A stretch of DNA of 64,000 nt from Collimonas arenae (GCF_001584165.1 NZ_CP013233.1:1426001-1490000), one strand, 5' to 3'. Shown: positions 1-9,021, counted from the stretch's first letter. Notes: generated by a model from the letters alone, not told the origin. Numbers and translations: made by a program.

Positions 1-66
1 AAGGGCATCGTCATCATTGGCGCGGTGGCGCTGGATCGCTATCGGCAATCGGGTGCACGTACCTGA
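1..66 (+). CDS. Sugar ABC transporter permease, C-terminal end (partial)
   Basis: The first 22 codons are an open frame ending in TGA at 64-66 and coding for a short hydrophobic stretch followed by a basic tail (GAVALDRYRQSG). This resembles the C-terminus of RbsC-type inner-membrane permeases. The assignment rests mainly on position: it directly precedes a periplasmic sugar-binding protein, LacI regulator and xylulokinase. The rest of the gene lies outside the window. Confidence 0.6.
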   Translation, partial: KGIVIIGAVALDRYRQSGART

Positions 67-144
67 CCTAACGGATGGACACCGGGTGCGGCAAGCTGGT
101 CGTGGCGCCCGGATTTTGATATGACCGGCAACAGGAGATCAAGC

Positions 145-1086
145 ATGATGAAAAAAATCGTTTTAGCTGCGGTATTGCCGTTGACGCTGGCCATGAGCAT
201 GTCGGGAACCGTGCAGGCACGGGAATTGAAATCGGTCGGCATCACAGTCGGCTCACTCGGCAATCCCTACTTTGTGACCCTGGCCAACGGCGCCAAGGCC
301 AAAGCATTGCAAATCAATCCCAACGTCAAGGTGACGGCAGTGTCGGCCGATTACGACCTGAGCAAGCAATTCACGCAGATCGACAATTTCATTTCGGCTG
401 GCGTTGACCTGATCCTGCTGAATGCCACCGATCCGGTGGCGATCGAACCGGCCATCAAGAAGGCGCAGAAGGCCGGCATTGTGGTGGTGGCGGTGGACGT
501 TGGCGCCAAAGGCGTGGATGCCACGGTGCAGACGGATAATGAACAGGCCGGTCGCCTGGCTTGCAAATTCCTGGTCGATAAACTTGGCGGCAAGGGCAAT
601 GTGATTATCCAGAACGGTCCGCAAGTGACTGCGGTGATCGATCGCGTCAAGGGTTGCAAGGCGGTGTTTGCGGCTGCGCCAGGCATCAAGCTGTTGTCCG
701 ACGACCAGGACGGCAAGGGGTCGCGTGAAGGCGGGCTGAATGCGATGCAAGGCTACCTGACGCGCTTCCCGAAAATCGATGGTCTGTTCACCATCAACGA
801 TCCGCAGGCAATCGGCAGCGATCTCGCGGCCAAGCAGCTCAAGCGCGGCGGCATCATCATCACTTCAGTCGACGGCGCACCGGATATCGAGGCCGCCCTG
901 AAGTCGGGTACGTCGATCCAGGCTTCCTCCAGCCAGGATCCGTGGGCGCAGGCGCAGGATGCGGTTGCCATCGGTTATGACATCCTGAATGGCAAACGTC
1001 CGGCCAAACCTGTGGTTCTGCTGGCGCCGGTGCTGATTACTCACGATAATGTCGCAACATATAAAGGCTGGTCTAGCCAACGCTAA
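145..1086 (+). CDS. Periplasmic sugar-binding protein of an ABC transporter
   Basis: A 313-residue type I periplasmic binding protein (RbsB/XylF-like, Peripla_BP_4). It would capture a sugar or polyol in the periplasm for the permease encoded just upstream. The N-terminus is a Sec signal peptide with MKK, a hydrophobic core and VQARE near the cleavage site. The mature part opens with a first beta strand (SVGITVGSLGNPYF) and keeps the hinge-type segments TINDPQAIG and SVDGAPD. I start at 145 (next ATG at 148) because AGGAG at 133-137 lies just upstream, whereas the in-frame ATG at 121 has no ribosome site. The ligand cannot be read from sequence. Xylulokinase and transaldolase downstream suggest a pentose or pentitol. 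Confidence 0.88.
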   Translation: MMKKIVLAAVLPLTLAMSMSGTVQARELKSVGITVGSLGNPYFVTLANGAKAKALQINPNVKVTAVSADYDLSKQFTQIDNFISAGVDLILLNATDPVAIEPAIKKAQKAGIVVVAVDVGAKGVDATVQTDNEQAGRLACKFLVDKLGGKGNVIIQNGPQVTAVIDRVKGCKAVFAAAPGIKLLSDDQDGKGSREGGLNAMQGYLTRFPKIDGLFTINDPQAIGSDLAAKQLKRGGIIITSVDGAPDIEAALKSGTSIQASSSQDPWAQAQDAVAIGYDILNGKRPAKPVVLLAPVLITHDNVATYKGWSSQR

Positions 1087-1125
1087 AGCGGCTGCGGCGG
1101 CTGTTGAGATGACAATATCAGCAGC

Positions 1126-1143
1126 TGCCGGCTGGCGCCGGCA
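1126..1143 (+). terminator. Intercistronic hairpin after the binding-protein gene
   Basis: A perfect 7-bp stem (TGCCGGC/GCCGGCA) with a 4-base loop lies 40 bases after the binding-protein stop and before the regulator. It is followed by A-rich, not T-rich, sequence. It is therefore more likely a 3'-end stabiliser or partial attenuator that keeps binding-protein mRNA abundant than a full terminator. The function is inferred. Confidence 0.45.
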
Positions 1144-1164
1144 AAAATAGAGGAGAGAGCACAA

Positions 1165-2163
1165 TTGGCCACAATGGACGATGTCGCAAGAATTGCGCAG
1201 GTTTCCACGTCGACCGTATCGCATGTCTTGAACGGTACACGCAAGGTGCGGCCGGCGACTGTGCGCGCGGTGGAGGCGGCGATCCAGGCGACCGGCTACA
1301 TCCCGAACACGCTGGCGCGCTCGCTGGCGCGTTCGACGTCGAACACCATCGGCGTTGCGATCTCGGCCTTGTCCAATCACTATTTCAGTGAAACCGTGCA
1401 CGCCATCGAAACCGAATGCGCCAGGCACGGCATCATGATGTTGTATGTCGACACGCGCGACGATCCCGAACAGGAACTACGTGCGGTCAAAGCCTTACAT
1501 CACCGCCGGGTCGATGGCATTTTGCTGGCGCCATCCCCCGATCCGCAGCATCTGGCGCTGGAGTATTTGCGCGCCAACCAGATTCCGGCAGTGCTGGTCG
1601 ACCGCTTGATGCCGCAGGGCTTCGATCAGGTCGGCGTGGAAAACAAGCAATCGTCGCAGGAGTTGGTGCGGCATCTGATCCAGCATGGCCACAAACGCAT
1701 CGCCTTTATTTCCGGTCGCGCCGGCCTGACTACCACCGACGAGCGGATTGCCGGCTATCGGGCGGCGCTGGATGCGGCCGGCTTACCATTTGACGAAGAG
1801 CTGCTGGTCTGTGGCGAATCCAGCAGCGAGCCGGCGCGCCTGGCGACCCGCAAGCTGCTGACGTTGGCCGCGCCGCCGACGGCGATCATGGCGGCCAACA
1901 ACCTGATGACGATTGGTGCCATGCACGCGTTGCGCGACGCCAAGGTCGATGTGCCGGAGCAGATTGCGCTGGTCGGTTTCGATGATTTCGACTGGGCCGA
2001 TTTCTTTGTGCCGCGCCTGACCGTGATGGCGCAGCCGGTCAAGGAGTTGGGCATGCGCGCGGTCAAGTTACTGATGAAACGAATAGAGACGCCGGACGGC
2101 AAGAAGCAGACGGTGCGGCTGGCGCCGACTTTGCGCGTCCGCAATTCATGCGGCTGTCTGTGA
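1165..2163 (+). CDS. LacI-family transcriptional regulator
   Basis: A 332-residue LacI/GalR repressor-type protein. Residues 4-55 are the DNA-binding head (MDDVARIAQVSTSTVSHVLNG helix-turn-helix, then a hinge helix in NTLARSLARS). The remainder is a periplasmic-binding-like effector domain (SNTIGVAISALSNHYF; VALVGFDDFDWADF-type C-lobe). I choose the TTG at 1165 because AGGAGAG at 1151-1157 is 7 bases away; the ATG at 1174 would be 16 bases away. It probably senses the imported sugar or its phosphate and controls the flanking transport and xylulokinase genes. A rare start codon would keep regulator levels low. Confidence 0.9.
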   Translation: MATMDDVARIAQVSTSTVSHVLNGTRKVRPATVRAVEAAIQATGYIPNTLARSLARSTSNTIGVAISALSNHYFSETVHAIETECARHGIMMLYVDTRDDPEQELRAVKALHHRRVDGILLAPSPDPQHLALEYLRANQIPAVLVDRLMPQGFDQVGVENKQSSQELVRHLIQHGHKRIAFISGRAGLTTTDERIAGYRAALDAAGLPFDEELLVCGESSSEPARLATRKLLTLAAPPTAIMAANNLMTIGAMHALRDAKVDVPEQIALVGFDDFDWADFFVPRLTVMAQPVKELGMRAVKLLMKRIETPDGKKQTVRLAPTLRVRNSCGCL

Positions 2164-2187
2164 CGCCAATCATGATGATGGAGATAT

Positions 2188-3672
2188 ATGCATAGTCCGA
2201 TTGCACTCGGGATCGATCTCGGCACTTCGGAGCTGAAGGCGGTGTTACTGGATCAGAGCGGTGTGGTGCTGGCGCATGCCGGGGTCCGGCTGACGATTTC
2301 GCGGCCGCAGCCCGGCTGGTCCGAACAGGACCCGGAAGACTGGTGGCAGGCTTGCGCCGCTGGATTGCAGCAGCTCAGAGCAGCCAATCCGGATGCCTAT
2401 GCCAGGGTTCGCTGCATCGGTTTATCTGGCCAGATGCATGGTGCAGTTTTGTTGGATGAGGGCGACCGCGTGCTGCGTCCGGCGATCTTGTGGGACGACT
2501 CGCGCGCGATGTTGGAGGCGGAGCAATTGGGCCGCGATCATCCCGATTTCGCCGAAGTCACCGGCAGCTTGCCGATGGCTGGCCTGACTGCACCCAAGCT
2601 GCTTTGGTTGCAGCATCATGAGCCACAAACGTTCAGCCGGATTGACTGTGTACTGTCGCCCAAAGACTATCTGCGGCTGCGCCTGACCGGTGAGCGCATC
2701 ACTGACGTCTCTGATGCCGCTGCCACGCTCTGGCTGGATGTACGCCGGCGTGTATGGTTCGAGCCGATGGTCAATGCCACCGGGCTGACCTTGCGGCAGT
2801 TGCCGCCGCTGGTGGAAGGTTCTGCCGCATCGGCTGGTTTGGCTGCCGCCGCCGCAACTGAGTTGGGTTTGAGCGCCGGGCTGGTGGTGGCTGGCGGTGG
2901 CGGCGACAACCCGGTGTCGGCGGTCGGCATCGGCGCGATCGATGCCGGCCAAGCCTTCGTCACGCTCGGCACCAGTGCGGCACTGGTCGCGATTACCGAT
3001 CACGCGGCAGGCAATCCGCCCAGCGCGGTGCATACTTTCTGCCACGCGCTGCCGCAGCGCTGGTACACGATGGGCGCGATGTTGTCCGGCGCCAGTTGCC
3101 TGCGCTGGGTGACCAATCTGTTGGGCAAGCCCAATGAACAGGCATTGCTGCAACTGGTGCAAGAAACGCTGCCGATCGCGCAAGTCGTTCCGGCAACAAC
3201 GCCGTTGTTCCTGCCGTATCTGGCCGGCGAGCGCACTCCGCATAACGATCCGCTGGTGCGCGGCGGCTTCATGCAACTAGGGCACGATACGGTGCCGGCG
3301 ATGCTTGGCTATGCAGTGCTGGAAGGAGTTGGTTTCGGCCTGCTGGATGCGATGCATGCGGTGCAGTCGGCCGGTGCTGCGGTGAGCAGTTGCGCACTGG
3401 TCGGCGGCGGCGCGCGCAGCGATTATTGGGCGCAGTTGTTGGCCAATATACTGGACCGCGAAATCCATACCCTGTCAGGTAGCGAACTCAGCGCCTGCAT
3501 CGGCGCCGCCAAGCTGGGATTCCTGGCAATCGGCGGCGGCCAGGATTTGCTTGCCGCCGGCATGCCTATCAAAGCCCGCTTCACACCTGTGGCCGCACAA
3601 CAGCCGGTATTGCAGGCGCGTTATCGACAATTCCGCGGCTTGTTCGCGGCGGCGCAAGCCTTGCATGATTGA
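2188..3672 (+). CDS. xylB: Xylulokinase
   Basis: A 494-residue FGGY carbohydrate kinase that phosphorylates D-xylulose to D-xylulose 5-phosphate in the cytosol. It has the N-terminal ATPase fold (ALGIDLGTSELKAVLLD, residues 5-21), the xylulokinase-type GQMHGAVLLD segment near residue 81, a second-lobe phosphate-binding region (VTLGTSAALV) and the C-terminal adenosine motif VGGGARSDYWAQLLA. Length is typical for XylB. It starts 25 bases after the lacI-type gene, in the same direction, so the two are probably co-transcribed. Its product feeds the non-oxidative pentose phosphate pathway, which fits the transaldolase downstream. No polyol dehydrogenase or isomerase is in the window; one would be expected upstream. 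Confidence 0.93.
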   Translation: MHSPIALGIDLGTSELKAVLLDQSGVVLAHAGVRLTISRPQPGWSEQDPEDWWQACAAGLQQLRAANPDAYARVRCIGLSGQMHGAVLLDEGDRVLRPAILWDDSRAMLEAEQLGRDHPDFAEVTGSLPMAGLTAPKLLWLQHHEPQTFSRIDCVLSPKDYLRLRLTGERITDVSDAAATLWLDVRRRVWFEPMVNATGLTLRQLPPLVEGSAASAGLAAAAATELGLSAGLVVAGGGGDNPVSAVGIGAIDAGQAFVTLGTSAALVAITDHAAGNPPSAVHTFCHALPQRWYTMGAMLSGASCLRWVTNLLGKPNEQALLQLVQETLPIAQVVPATTPLFLPYLAGERTPHNDPLVRGGFMQLGHDTVPAMLGYAVLEGVGFGLLDAMHAVQSAGAAVSSCALVGGGARSDYWAQLLANILDREIHTLSGSELSACIGAAKLGFLAIGGGQDLLAAGMPIKARFTPVAAQQPVLQARYRQFRGLFAAAQALHD

Positions 3673-3702
3673 ATCGATTGATTGAACCGATTCGGATTTT
3701 TT
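3669..3702 (+). terminator. Putative intrinsic terminator after xylB
   Basis: TTGAATCG at 3669-3676 pairs with CGATTCGG at 3688-3695 (8 bp including two G-T wobbles). The stem is followed by a six-T run at 3697-3702. It begins at the xylB stop codon, so most transcripts may end here and transaldolase may need readthrough or its own promoter. Confidence 0.5.
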
Positions 3703-3733
3703 AAACTCGATTTTTCCAAACCAGGAATACACA

Positions 3734-4690
3734 ATGAACCAGCTGGAGCAACTCAAGCAATTCACTACCGTAGTAGCCGATACCGGCAACTTCAAGCAAC
3801 TGGCGCAATTCAAGCCGCGCGATGCCACCACCAATCCGTCGTTGATCCTGAAAGCGGTGCAGCAGGCCGAGTACGCGCCGCTGTTGGCTGAAACCGTTGC
3901 CGCCCATGCCGCCGATGGCCTGGAGCTGATTGTCGATCAGGTGCTGGTGCGCTTTGGCCTGGAAATCCTGAAAGTGGTGCCAGGCCGCGTCTCGACCGAA
4001 GTCGACGCCCGTCTCAGTTTCGACACCGCCGCCACGGTGGCCCGCGCGCGCCGCATCATGGCCTTGTATGAAGCGGCCGGCATCGGCCGTGAGCGGGTGC
4101 TGATCAAGATCGCCTCAACCTGGGAAGGCATTCAGGCCGCGGCAATCCTCGAACGCGAAGGTATCCGTTGCAATCTGACCTTGCTGTTTGCGTTCTGCCA
4201 GGCGGTCGCCTGCGGCGCCGCCAAAGTGCGCCTGATCTCGCCGTTCGTCGGCCGCATTTACGATTGGTACAAGAAATCCGCAGGCAGCGCCTGGGATGAA
4301 TCAGCGAACACGCTGTCGAACGATCCCGGCGTCAAATCGGTGGCGCAGATTTACAGCTACTACAAGCAACATGGCATCGAGACCGAAGTGATGGGCGCCA
4401 GCTTCCGCAACGTCGGCCAGATTGCGGCGCTGGCGGGTTGCGACCTGCTGACCATCAGCCCGGAATTGCTGGCGCAGTTGCAGGCTGGGGAGGGCGCGTT
4501 GCCGCGCATGCTGGGTAAGGACGCGCATGGCGTTGACATGCCCGCAATCAGTTACGACGAGGCAGGCTTCCGCTACGCGTTGAACGACGATGCAATGGCG
4601 ACTGAGAAGCTGGCGGAAGGAATCCGTGGCTTTGCCGCCGATGCGATCAAGCTCGATAAGATCATCGAAGGCTTGATCGCCGCCGCATAG
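3734..4690 (+). CDS. tal: Transaldolase
   Basis: A 318-residue TalB-type transaldolase that moves a dihydroxyacetone unit between sedoheptulose 7-phosphate and glyceraldehyde 3-phosphate. The Schiff-base lysine is K125 in [16 protein letters not shown], matching the family active-site strand. [12 protein letters not shown] (residues 30-41) and the phosphate-binding [13 protein letters not shown] are also present. Length is the usual 315-320. It lies 61 bases after xylB, completing a route from pentulose phosphate to glycolytic intermediates. The intervening hairpin suggests reduced coupling to xylB. Confidence 0.95.
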   Translation: MNQLEQLKQFTTVVADTGNFKQLAQFKPRDATTNPSLILKAVQQAEYAPLLAETVAAHAADGLELIVDQVLVRFGLEILKVVPGRVSTEVDARLSFDTAATVARARRIMALYEAAGIGRERVLIKIASTWEGIQAAAILEREGIRCNLTLLFAFCQAVACGAAKVRLISPFVGRIYDWYKKSAGSAWDESANTLSNDPGVKSVAQIYSYYKQHGIETEVMGASFRNVGQIAALAGCDLLTISPELLAQLQAGEGALPRMLGKDAHGVDMPAISYDEAGFRYALNDDAMATEKLAEGIRGFAADAIKLDKIIEGLIAAA

Positions 4691-4708
4691 CTTGCTGGCG
4701 AGGCGTGT

Positions 4709-6010
4709 TTACTCAGCGCGCAATGCTTGCCGACGCCAGATCCACCCAAGCAGCACCAGCGCCAGCACGGTGTGTAGCGCCGCAATTGCTATCATGATCC
4801 AGCCGCTGTCGGCGTACAGCGGCATGAACAATGCGGCGAGTTCGCGCATTCCCATTGTCTTGCACAGGAATGGAAGCAAACCGTTGATAACCGCCAGGTA
4901 CAGGATGGTGGTGGCGCCAACCCGCTTGCTGTTGCCGGAAAAGGCGAAAAACAGATAAACGCAGGCGTCGCGCAACAGCATCAGTGCAATCGTCACGGCC
5001 AGGAACGACGTGTCGATGATTGCCCGCGGCAGCTTGAACGGCAGCGAATCGCCGCCGCTGAGTGCTAATAGAATCGCAAAACAGAAACTCAACACCAGCG
5101 TGGTTGGCCAGATCGGCAGGTTATGGAACAGGCCGTTCCAGTTGCCGGCGCGGGCGCGGGTCACCACCCGCTGCCACAGCGCGATGTTGTTTTCTTCGGA
5201 GAACAGCGCCGCATAGGTCATCCCCGTGGCGAACAGCAAGCCGATCCACAGCAAGCCGCCGCCATCGGAAAAACCGGCAAAGTAGCCTGTCAGCAGGCAG
5301 CAACCTAGCGGCCATGCCCAGGAAATGGCGGTGATCTGCAATGCGCCGCCCATGGTGCGCCAGGCGGCGAACACGGCGATGACGGCAAAGAATACAGTGC
5401 TGGCCAGCAGGAAGGAACTGTAGGCGTAGGAACTGCCCCACCACAATATGGATGCATCGGCGTTGGCGCGGAACGGCGGCGCGAACATCACAGCGATCAG
5501 GACCACCGCCCAGGCGATACCGCCACGTTGCACCGCGCGGATGTCGCTGCGCATCAGGTGCAGGTTCAAGGCAATGGTCGCTGCATGCATCAGGATGCCT
5601 AGGGCCACCAGCGTCAGGCCGGCGCTCAGCATCAGTTCACGCTCGCGGATCATCGCGAAAACCGCAAACGCGGCCAGGCAAATAATGCCGCCGTACCAGT
5701 TAAAAGCGGTGGCGCCGAACAGTTTGCCCCAGGTCATGGTCCATGGATCGAGCGCGCTCATGCGCTGCTGGTCCCAGGTCTTGTCGCGGATTTCATCGAT
5801 TACCGCATTGCTGGCATTGCGCGTACCCCACAGGCAGACAATGCCGCCGAACAGCATCAGAGCGATGCTGTCGATCGAGATACCGCCTGGGAAACTGCTG
5901 TCGGCAACCTTGAGAGTGAGGAATATCAGGCCGAGAATCGCCGGCATGGCGATGAACCGATGCAGGGAAAACTGCAGCCACAGGTTGCGTTTGAATTCAG
6001 GATTGATCAT
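4709..6010 (-). CDS. ABC-2-type transporter permease (membrane subunit)
   Basis: A 433-residue, very hydrophobic protein with about ten predicted membrane spans and no enzymatic motif. Its start codon overlaps the stop of the upstream ATPase gene by four bases (6007-6010), so the two are translationally coupled and should form one ABC transporter. The substrate is not evident; the arrangement (ATPase followed by large ABC-2 membrane subunit) suits an exporter. It converges with transaldolase, with only 18 bases between the stops. Confidence 0.75.
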   Translation of the reverse strand: MINPEFKRNLWLQFSLHRFIAMPAILGLIFLTLKVADSSFPGGISIDSIALMLFGGIVCLWGTRNASNAVIDEIRDKTWDQQRMSALDPWTMTWGKLFGATAFNWYGGIICLAAFAVFAMIRERELMLSAGLTLVALGILMHAATIALNLHLMRSDIRAVQRGGIAWAVVLIAVMFAPPFRANADASILWWGSSYAYSSFLLASTVFFAVIAVFAAWRTMGGALQITAISWAWPLGCCLLTGYFAGFSDGGGLLWIGLLFATGMTYAALFSEENNIALWQRVVTRARAGNWNGLFHNLPIWPTTLVLSFCFAILLALSGGDSLPFKLPRAIIDTSFLAVTIALMLLRDACVYLFFAFSGNSKRVGATTILYLAVINGLLPFLCKTMGMRELAALFMPLYADSGWIMIAIAALHTVLALVLLGWIWRRQALRAE

Positions 6011-6972
6011 GTTGCGCTCCCGCCAGTGGCCGGTAAGTGTTGTTGTCCGTTTTCATAGGTGGCGACCGAGCGCAGATAGGATTGCTGCAAATTCTCTTTC
6101 TGGTCGGACAGGCTGGCAACTGCCAGGCCGTTGCCGATCAGGCGCGCCAGCAGCGCCGCCTGCGCATGTTCATCGCCGCTGAACAGGAAATCCGCGGTGC
6201 GTTCGTCGCCACCTTCAATCTGCACCGTCGGTTCGGCCGCCAGTTGCGCATGTAATCCGGCGTTGGCTTGCGCCAGCACGATCCGCAGCGACTTGCGCGC
6301 CGATGGATGACCGCTGTCGTGCTTCAGGGCACGATATTCGAGTACCCTGCCGTCGCGTAGCGCCAGCATGTGGGTCGAATACTCATCCAGTTCGGCCAGG
6401 ATGTGCGACGACACCAGCAGCGTCATGCCGCTCGCCTGAAGTTGGCGGAACAGGCCGGCCAGGCTGCTGCGCGCTTCCGGATCAAGGCCGGAAGCCGGTT
6501 CGTCCAGCAGCAGCACTTTCGGCGCATGGATGATGGCCTGGCCGATGGCAACGCGCTGGCGCAGGCCGCGCGACAGTTTGTCGCAGGTCTGCTGCAATCG
6601 ATCAGTCAGCGCCAGTTGTTGCGCCGTGGTCCGGATCGCCTGCGGAATTGCCACTGCCGGCAGGCCTTGCGCAGCCGCCGCATATTCCAGGCATTGGGAG
6701 ACGGTCAGGGCTTGGTACAAGCCATAGAAGTCGGATAGATAGCCCATCAACCGATGCGCTTCGCGCGGGCGCTCCAGCACATCCATGCCGGCTACGCTGA
6801 TGGCGCCTGCCAGCGGGGTTTCGAGGCCGGCGATACAGCGCATCAGCGTGGTTTTGCCGGCGCCGTTGGAGCCGACCAGCGCCGTCACGCTGCCTTGCTC
6901 AACCTGCAGGCTGACCTGGTGCAAGGCGCGATGGCCGGGGTAGTCGAAGGTGAGGCCAGAGATTTTTATCAT
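6007..6972 (-). CDS. ABC transporter ATP-binding protein (exporter)
   Basis: A 321-residue ABC ATPase. It shows Walker A GSNGAGKTT, a signature region read as LSRGLRQRVAIGQA, Walker B VLLLDEPASGLD and the switch histidine in VSSHILAELDEY. About 100 further residues follow the core, as in CcmA/YhaQ-like exporters. I start at 6972 (MIKISGLTFDYPGH) because upstream codons do not look like ABC sequence. No strong ribosome site is visible. It energises the permease it overlaps at 6007-6010. Confidence 0.85.
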   Translation of the reverse strand: MIKISGLTFDYPGHRALHQVSLQVEQGSVTALVGSNGAGKTTLMRCIAGLETPLAGAISVAGMDVLERPREAHRLMGYLSDFYGLYQALTVSQCLEYAAAAQGLPAVAIPQAIRTTAQQLALTDRLQQTCDKLSRGLRQRVAIGQAIIHAPKVLLLDEPASGLDPEARSSLAGLFRQLQASGMTLLVSSHILAELDEYSTHMLALRDGRVLEYRALKHDSGHPSARKSLRIVLAQANAGLHAQLAAEPTVQIEGGDERTADFLFSGDEHAQAALLARLIGNGLAVASLSDQKENLQQSYLRSVATYENGQQHLPATGGSAT

Positions 6973-7163
6973 GGGAGATGGGCAGTCGGTTGGCCCGCAC
7001 AAGGGCACGATAGCAATAAGTTGCCAATAATATAGCAGGCCGCCGGCAATTGGCGAGAACCTTGCGCCCGGCAACAGCGTGTATCAATGCGGCGCCAGCT
7101 GTTACCAAATGATTCGATTGCATCGGCCATACGGCAACTCCGGTTAAATATGGCGTTTTAGAT

Positions 7164-7745
7164 ATGGAGAATGCCGTGCAACGTTCAAAGCTGAGTTTGA
7201 CCTTGATATCGCCGGTGCTGGCAGGCTTGTTCAGCCTCGGGCTGGCGGCCAGTGCGCTGGCGACACCGGTGATGGATTTTCGTGCGGAAGACGTGTTGAG
7301 CGCTGCCGATGGCTTGAAAGACGATCTGCATCTGAATCCGAATCAGCAAACTTTGTGGGGGCAATTGGCTGCCAAGACCAAGGTCATCGTCAAGGAGCGT
7401 GAGCGTCGCCAGCAAGACCTGCAGGCCAACATGCGCAGTGGCCTCAACAATCCGAATATCGATCTGCGCCAGTTGTCGACCGCGATTGACGCCGAATCAA
7501 GCTTGTCGGCTCAGGACGGCCGTCAGTTGCGCGAGCTGTGGCTGACCATGAACGACGCGCTGGACGATCAGCAACGGCAAGCGGTGCGGCTCTATCTGGC
7601 GGATCGTCTGCAACGCGCCAGCGATGCCGCTTGCGAGCCGCGTAACTCGGATACAGTCAAGCCGGCCGGCAAAAGCCACGGAGGGCGCGGTATGGGAGGC
7701 ATGGGTGGTGGTTCCGGTGGCATGGGCGGCGGCAACGGCATGTAA
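7164..7745 (+). CDS. Secreted Spy/CpxP-like protein with Gly-Met-rich tail
   Basis: A 193-residue protein with an N-terminal signal peptide (hydrophobic core ending ASALA) and a helical, charged middle part resembling LTXXQ/Spy-type periplasmic proteins (HLNPNQQTLWGQL; LDDQQRQAVRLYLADRLQR). The last 25 residues are almost only Gly, Met and Ser. Spy/CpxP proteins are periplasmic chaperones or stress sensors; that role is inferred here. The Met-rich tail could bind soft metals. A GTG at 7176, seven bases after GGAG, is an alternative start giving a more compact signal peptide. It diverges from the ABC exporter genes. Confidence 0.6.
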   Translation: MENAVQRSKLSLTLISPVLAGLFSLGLAASALATPVMDFRAEDVLSAADGLKDDLHLNPNQQTLWGQLAAKTKVIVKERERRQQDLQANMRSGLNNPNIDLRQLSTAIDAESSLSAQDGRQLRELWLTMNDALDDQQRQAVRLYLADRLQRASDAACEPRNSDTVKPAGKSHGGRGMGGMGGGSGGMGGGNGM

Positions 7746-7766
7746 GTCGGCATGGAGTGAATGATC

Positions 7767-7788
7767 GCCACTGCTCTGGTGGCATTTT
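7767..7788 (+). terminator. Possible weak terminator hairpin
   Basis: GCCAC at 7767-7771 and GTGGC at 7779-7783 form a 5-bp stem with a 7-base loop, followed by ATTTT. It lies 21 bases after the Spy-like gene. The stem is short, so this is a weak call. Confidence 0.35.
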
Positions 7789-7941
7789 CCTCGGTGGAAA
7801 TGATTTAACAAAAGTTTTCAATTTATTATTTATTGCCGAAGTTGAAACGGATTTTTCTCCTCTAGAATGTTTGCAGCCGCTGCGGCCGGTGTCAATTCGT
7901 ACATCGCCGCCGCGATTGATGCTTTCATTTTGGAATGGTAG

Positions 7942-8466
7942 ATGCAGTTAAAACAGACAAGTGGTTTGCTGGTGTTGTGTAGCGTCATTGGATTGAGCGG
8001 CTGTAGTTCGGTCGTCACGGAAGGCAGTTCGGCCGCAGCCGGCGTGGCCGGCACGGCACTGGCCGGCAAAGTCACCAACAACGCGGCAGTGGCGACCGGC
8101 ATCGGTCTTGGCGTACAGGCCGCGGCGCGTGCCGGCGTACAGTACGAGCAGCGCAAGATACATGGCGAGGAACAGGATGCAATCGCCAGCGTAGCCGGCA
8201 GCCTGGCTGCCGGCGCCGTCGCCAACTGGCAGATCCAGCATTCGCTGCCGCTCGAAGATAATGAGCGTGGCCGTGTCACGGTCAGTCGCATCATCAGCAG
8301 CCAGGGCATGAGCTGCAAAGAGATCGTGTTCTCGGTCGATGGCCTGGTTGGTCAGGCAGGCAAGCCGACCAGTGAGTTTTACGTCGCCACCATTTGCCAA
8401 TCCGGCGCGAACTGGAAATGGGCTTCGGTCGAACCGGCGACCGAGCGCTGGGGAGCGTTGCAGTGA
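7942..8466 (+). CDS. Lipoprotein, first of a duplicated pair
   Basis: A 174-residue lipoprotein of unknown function. The lipobox is LSGC with Cys21 as the lipidated residue; Ser-Ser follows, which favours outer-membrane sorting. A Gly/Ala-rich stretch (residues 28-65) could be a small membrane-associated helix. The C-terminal half carries CKEIVFSVD and ends WKWASVEPATERWGALQ. Nearly the same motifs recur in the next gene, so the two arose by tandem duplication. Its TGA shares bases with the next ATG (8464-8468), giving translational coupling. No specific family is recognised. Confidence 0.7.
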   Translation: MQLKQTSGLLVLCSVIGLSGCSSVVTEGSSAAAGVAGTALAGKVTNNAAVATGIGLGVQAAARAGVQYEQRKIHGEEQDAIASVAGSLAAGAVANWQIQHSLPLEDNERGRVTVSRIISSQGMSCKEIVFSVDGLVGQAGKPTSEFYVATICQSGANWKWASVEPATERWGALQ

Positions 8467-8981
8467 TGCGGCGTGGTCGTTTCATACGCCGTGCCGCTGC
8501 CGGCGGCTTATTGATTGTCGCTGCGCTGGCTTTGAGCGGTTGCAACAGTATCGGCGGCTTCGCCGGCGCGGCGGCGGGTGTTGCCAGTGGCGCGGTCACT
8601 TCCAATCCGGCAGTCGGCTACGCTATCGGCATCGGTGTACAAGCTGCCACCGACGCCACCACCAAATACATTTTCCGCAATTGGCAGAAAGCCGAGCAGG
8701 ACGAAATCGCCGCCATCATCGGCAATCTCGAAATAGGGCAGTCGCGGCGCTGGGCGATCGTGCATCAGGTTTCATATGGCAACGAACATGGAGAAGTGCG
8801 CGTCACGCGCCTGATCGATACGCCGCTGGTTTTGTGCAAGGAAGCAATCATGTCGGTCGATACCGGCGAGGGCGCGCAGTTGAAGCGTGCCTGGTACGTC
8901 ACTAGCGCTTGCCGGAGCGATGATGTCTGGAAGTGGGCCGCTGCGGAACCGGCGGTGGAACGTTGGGGCAGTCTCCAGTAA
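8466..8981 (+). CDS. Lipoprotein, second of a duplicated pair
   Basis: A 171-residue paralogue of the preceding lipoprotein. It has an arginine-rich n-region, a hydrophobic core and lipobox LSGC. Shared landmarks are GIGIGVQAA, AEQDEIAAIIGNLEIG, CKEAIMSVD and the C-terminal WKWAAAEPAVERWGSLQ. Longer in-frame starts exist upstream, but the ATG at 8466, overlapping the previous stop as ATGA, places the signal sequence at the very N-terminus and is preferred. The pair probably acts together at the cell envelope. The function is unknown. Confidence 0.7.
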   Translation: MRRGRFIRRAAAGGLLIVAALALSGCNSIGGFAGAAAGVASGAVTSNPAVGYAIGIGVQAATDATTKYIFRNWQKAEQDEIAAIIGNLEIGQSRRWAIVHQVSYGNEHGEVRVTRLIDTPLVLCKEAIMSVDTGEGAQLKRAWYVTSACRSDDVWKWAAAEPAVERWGSLQ

Positions 8982-9021
8982 TTGACTTTGCAGCGCGTCT
9001 TGCAACAGGCTGCAATCTCTA

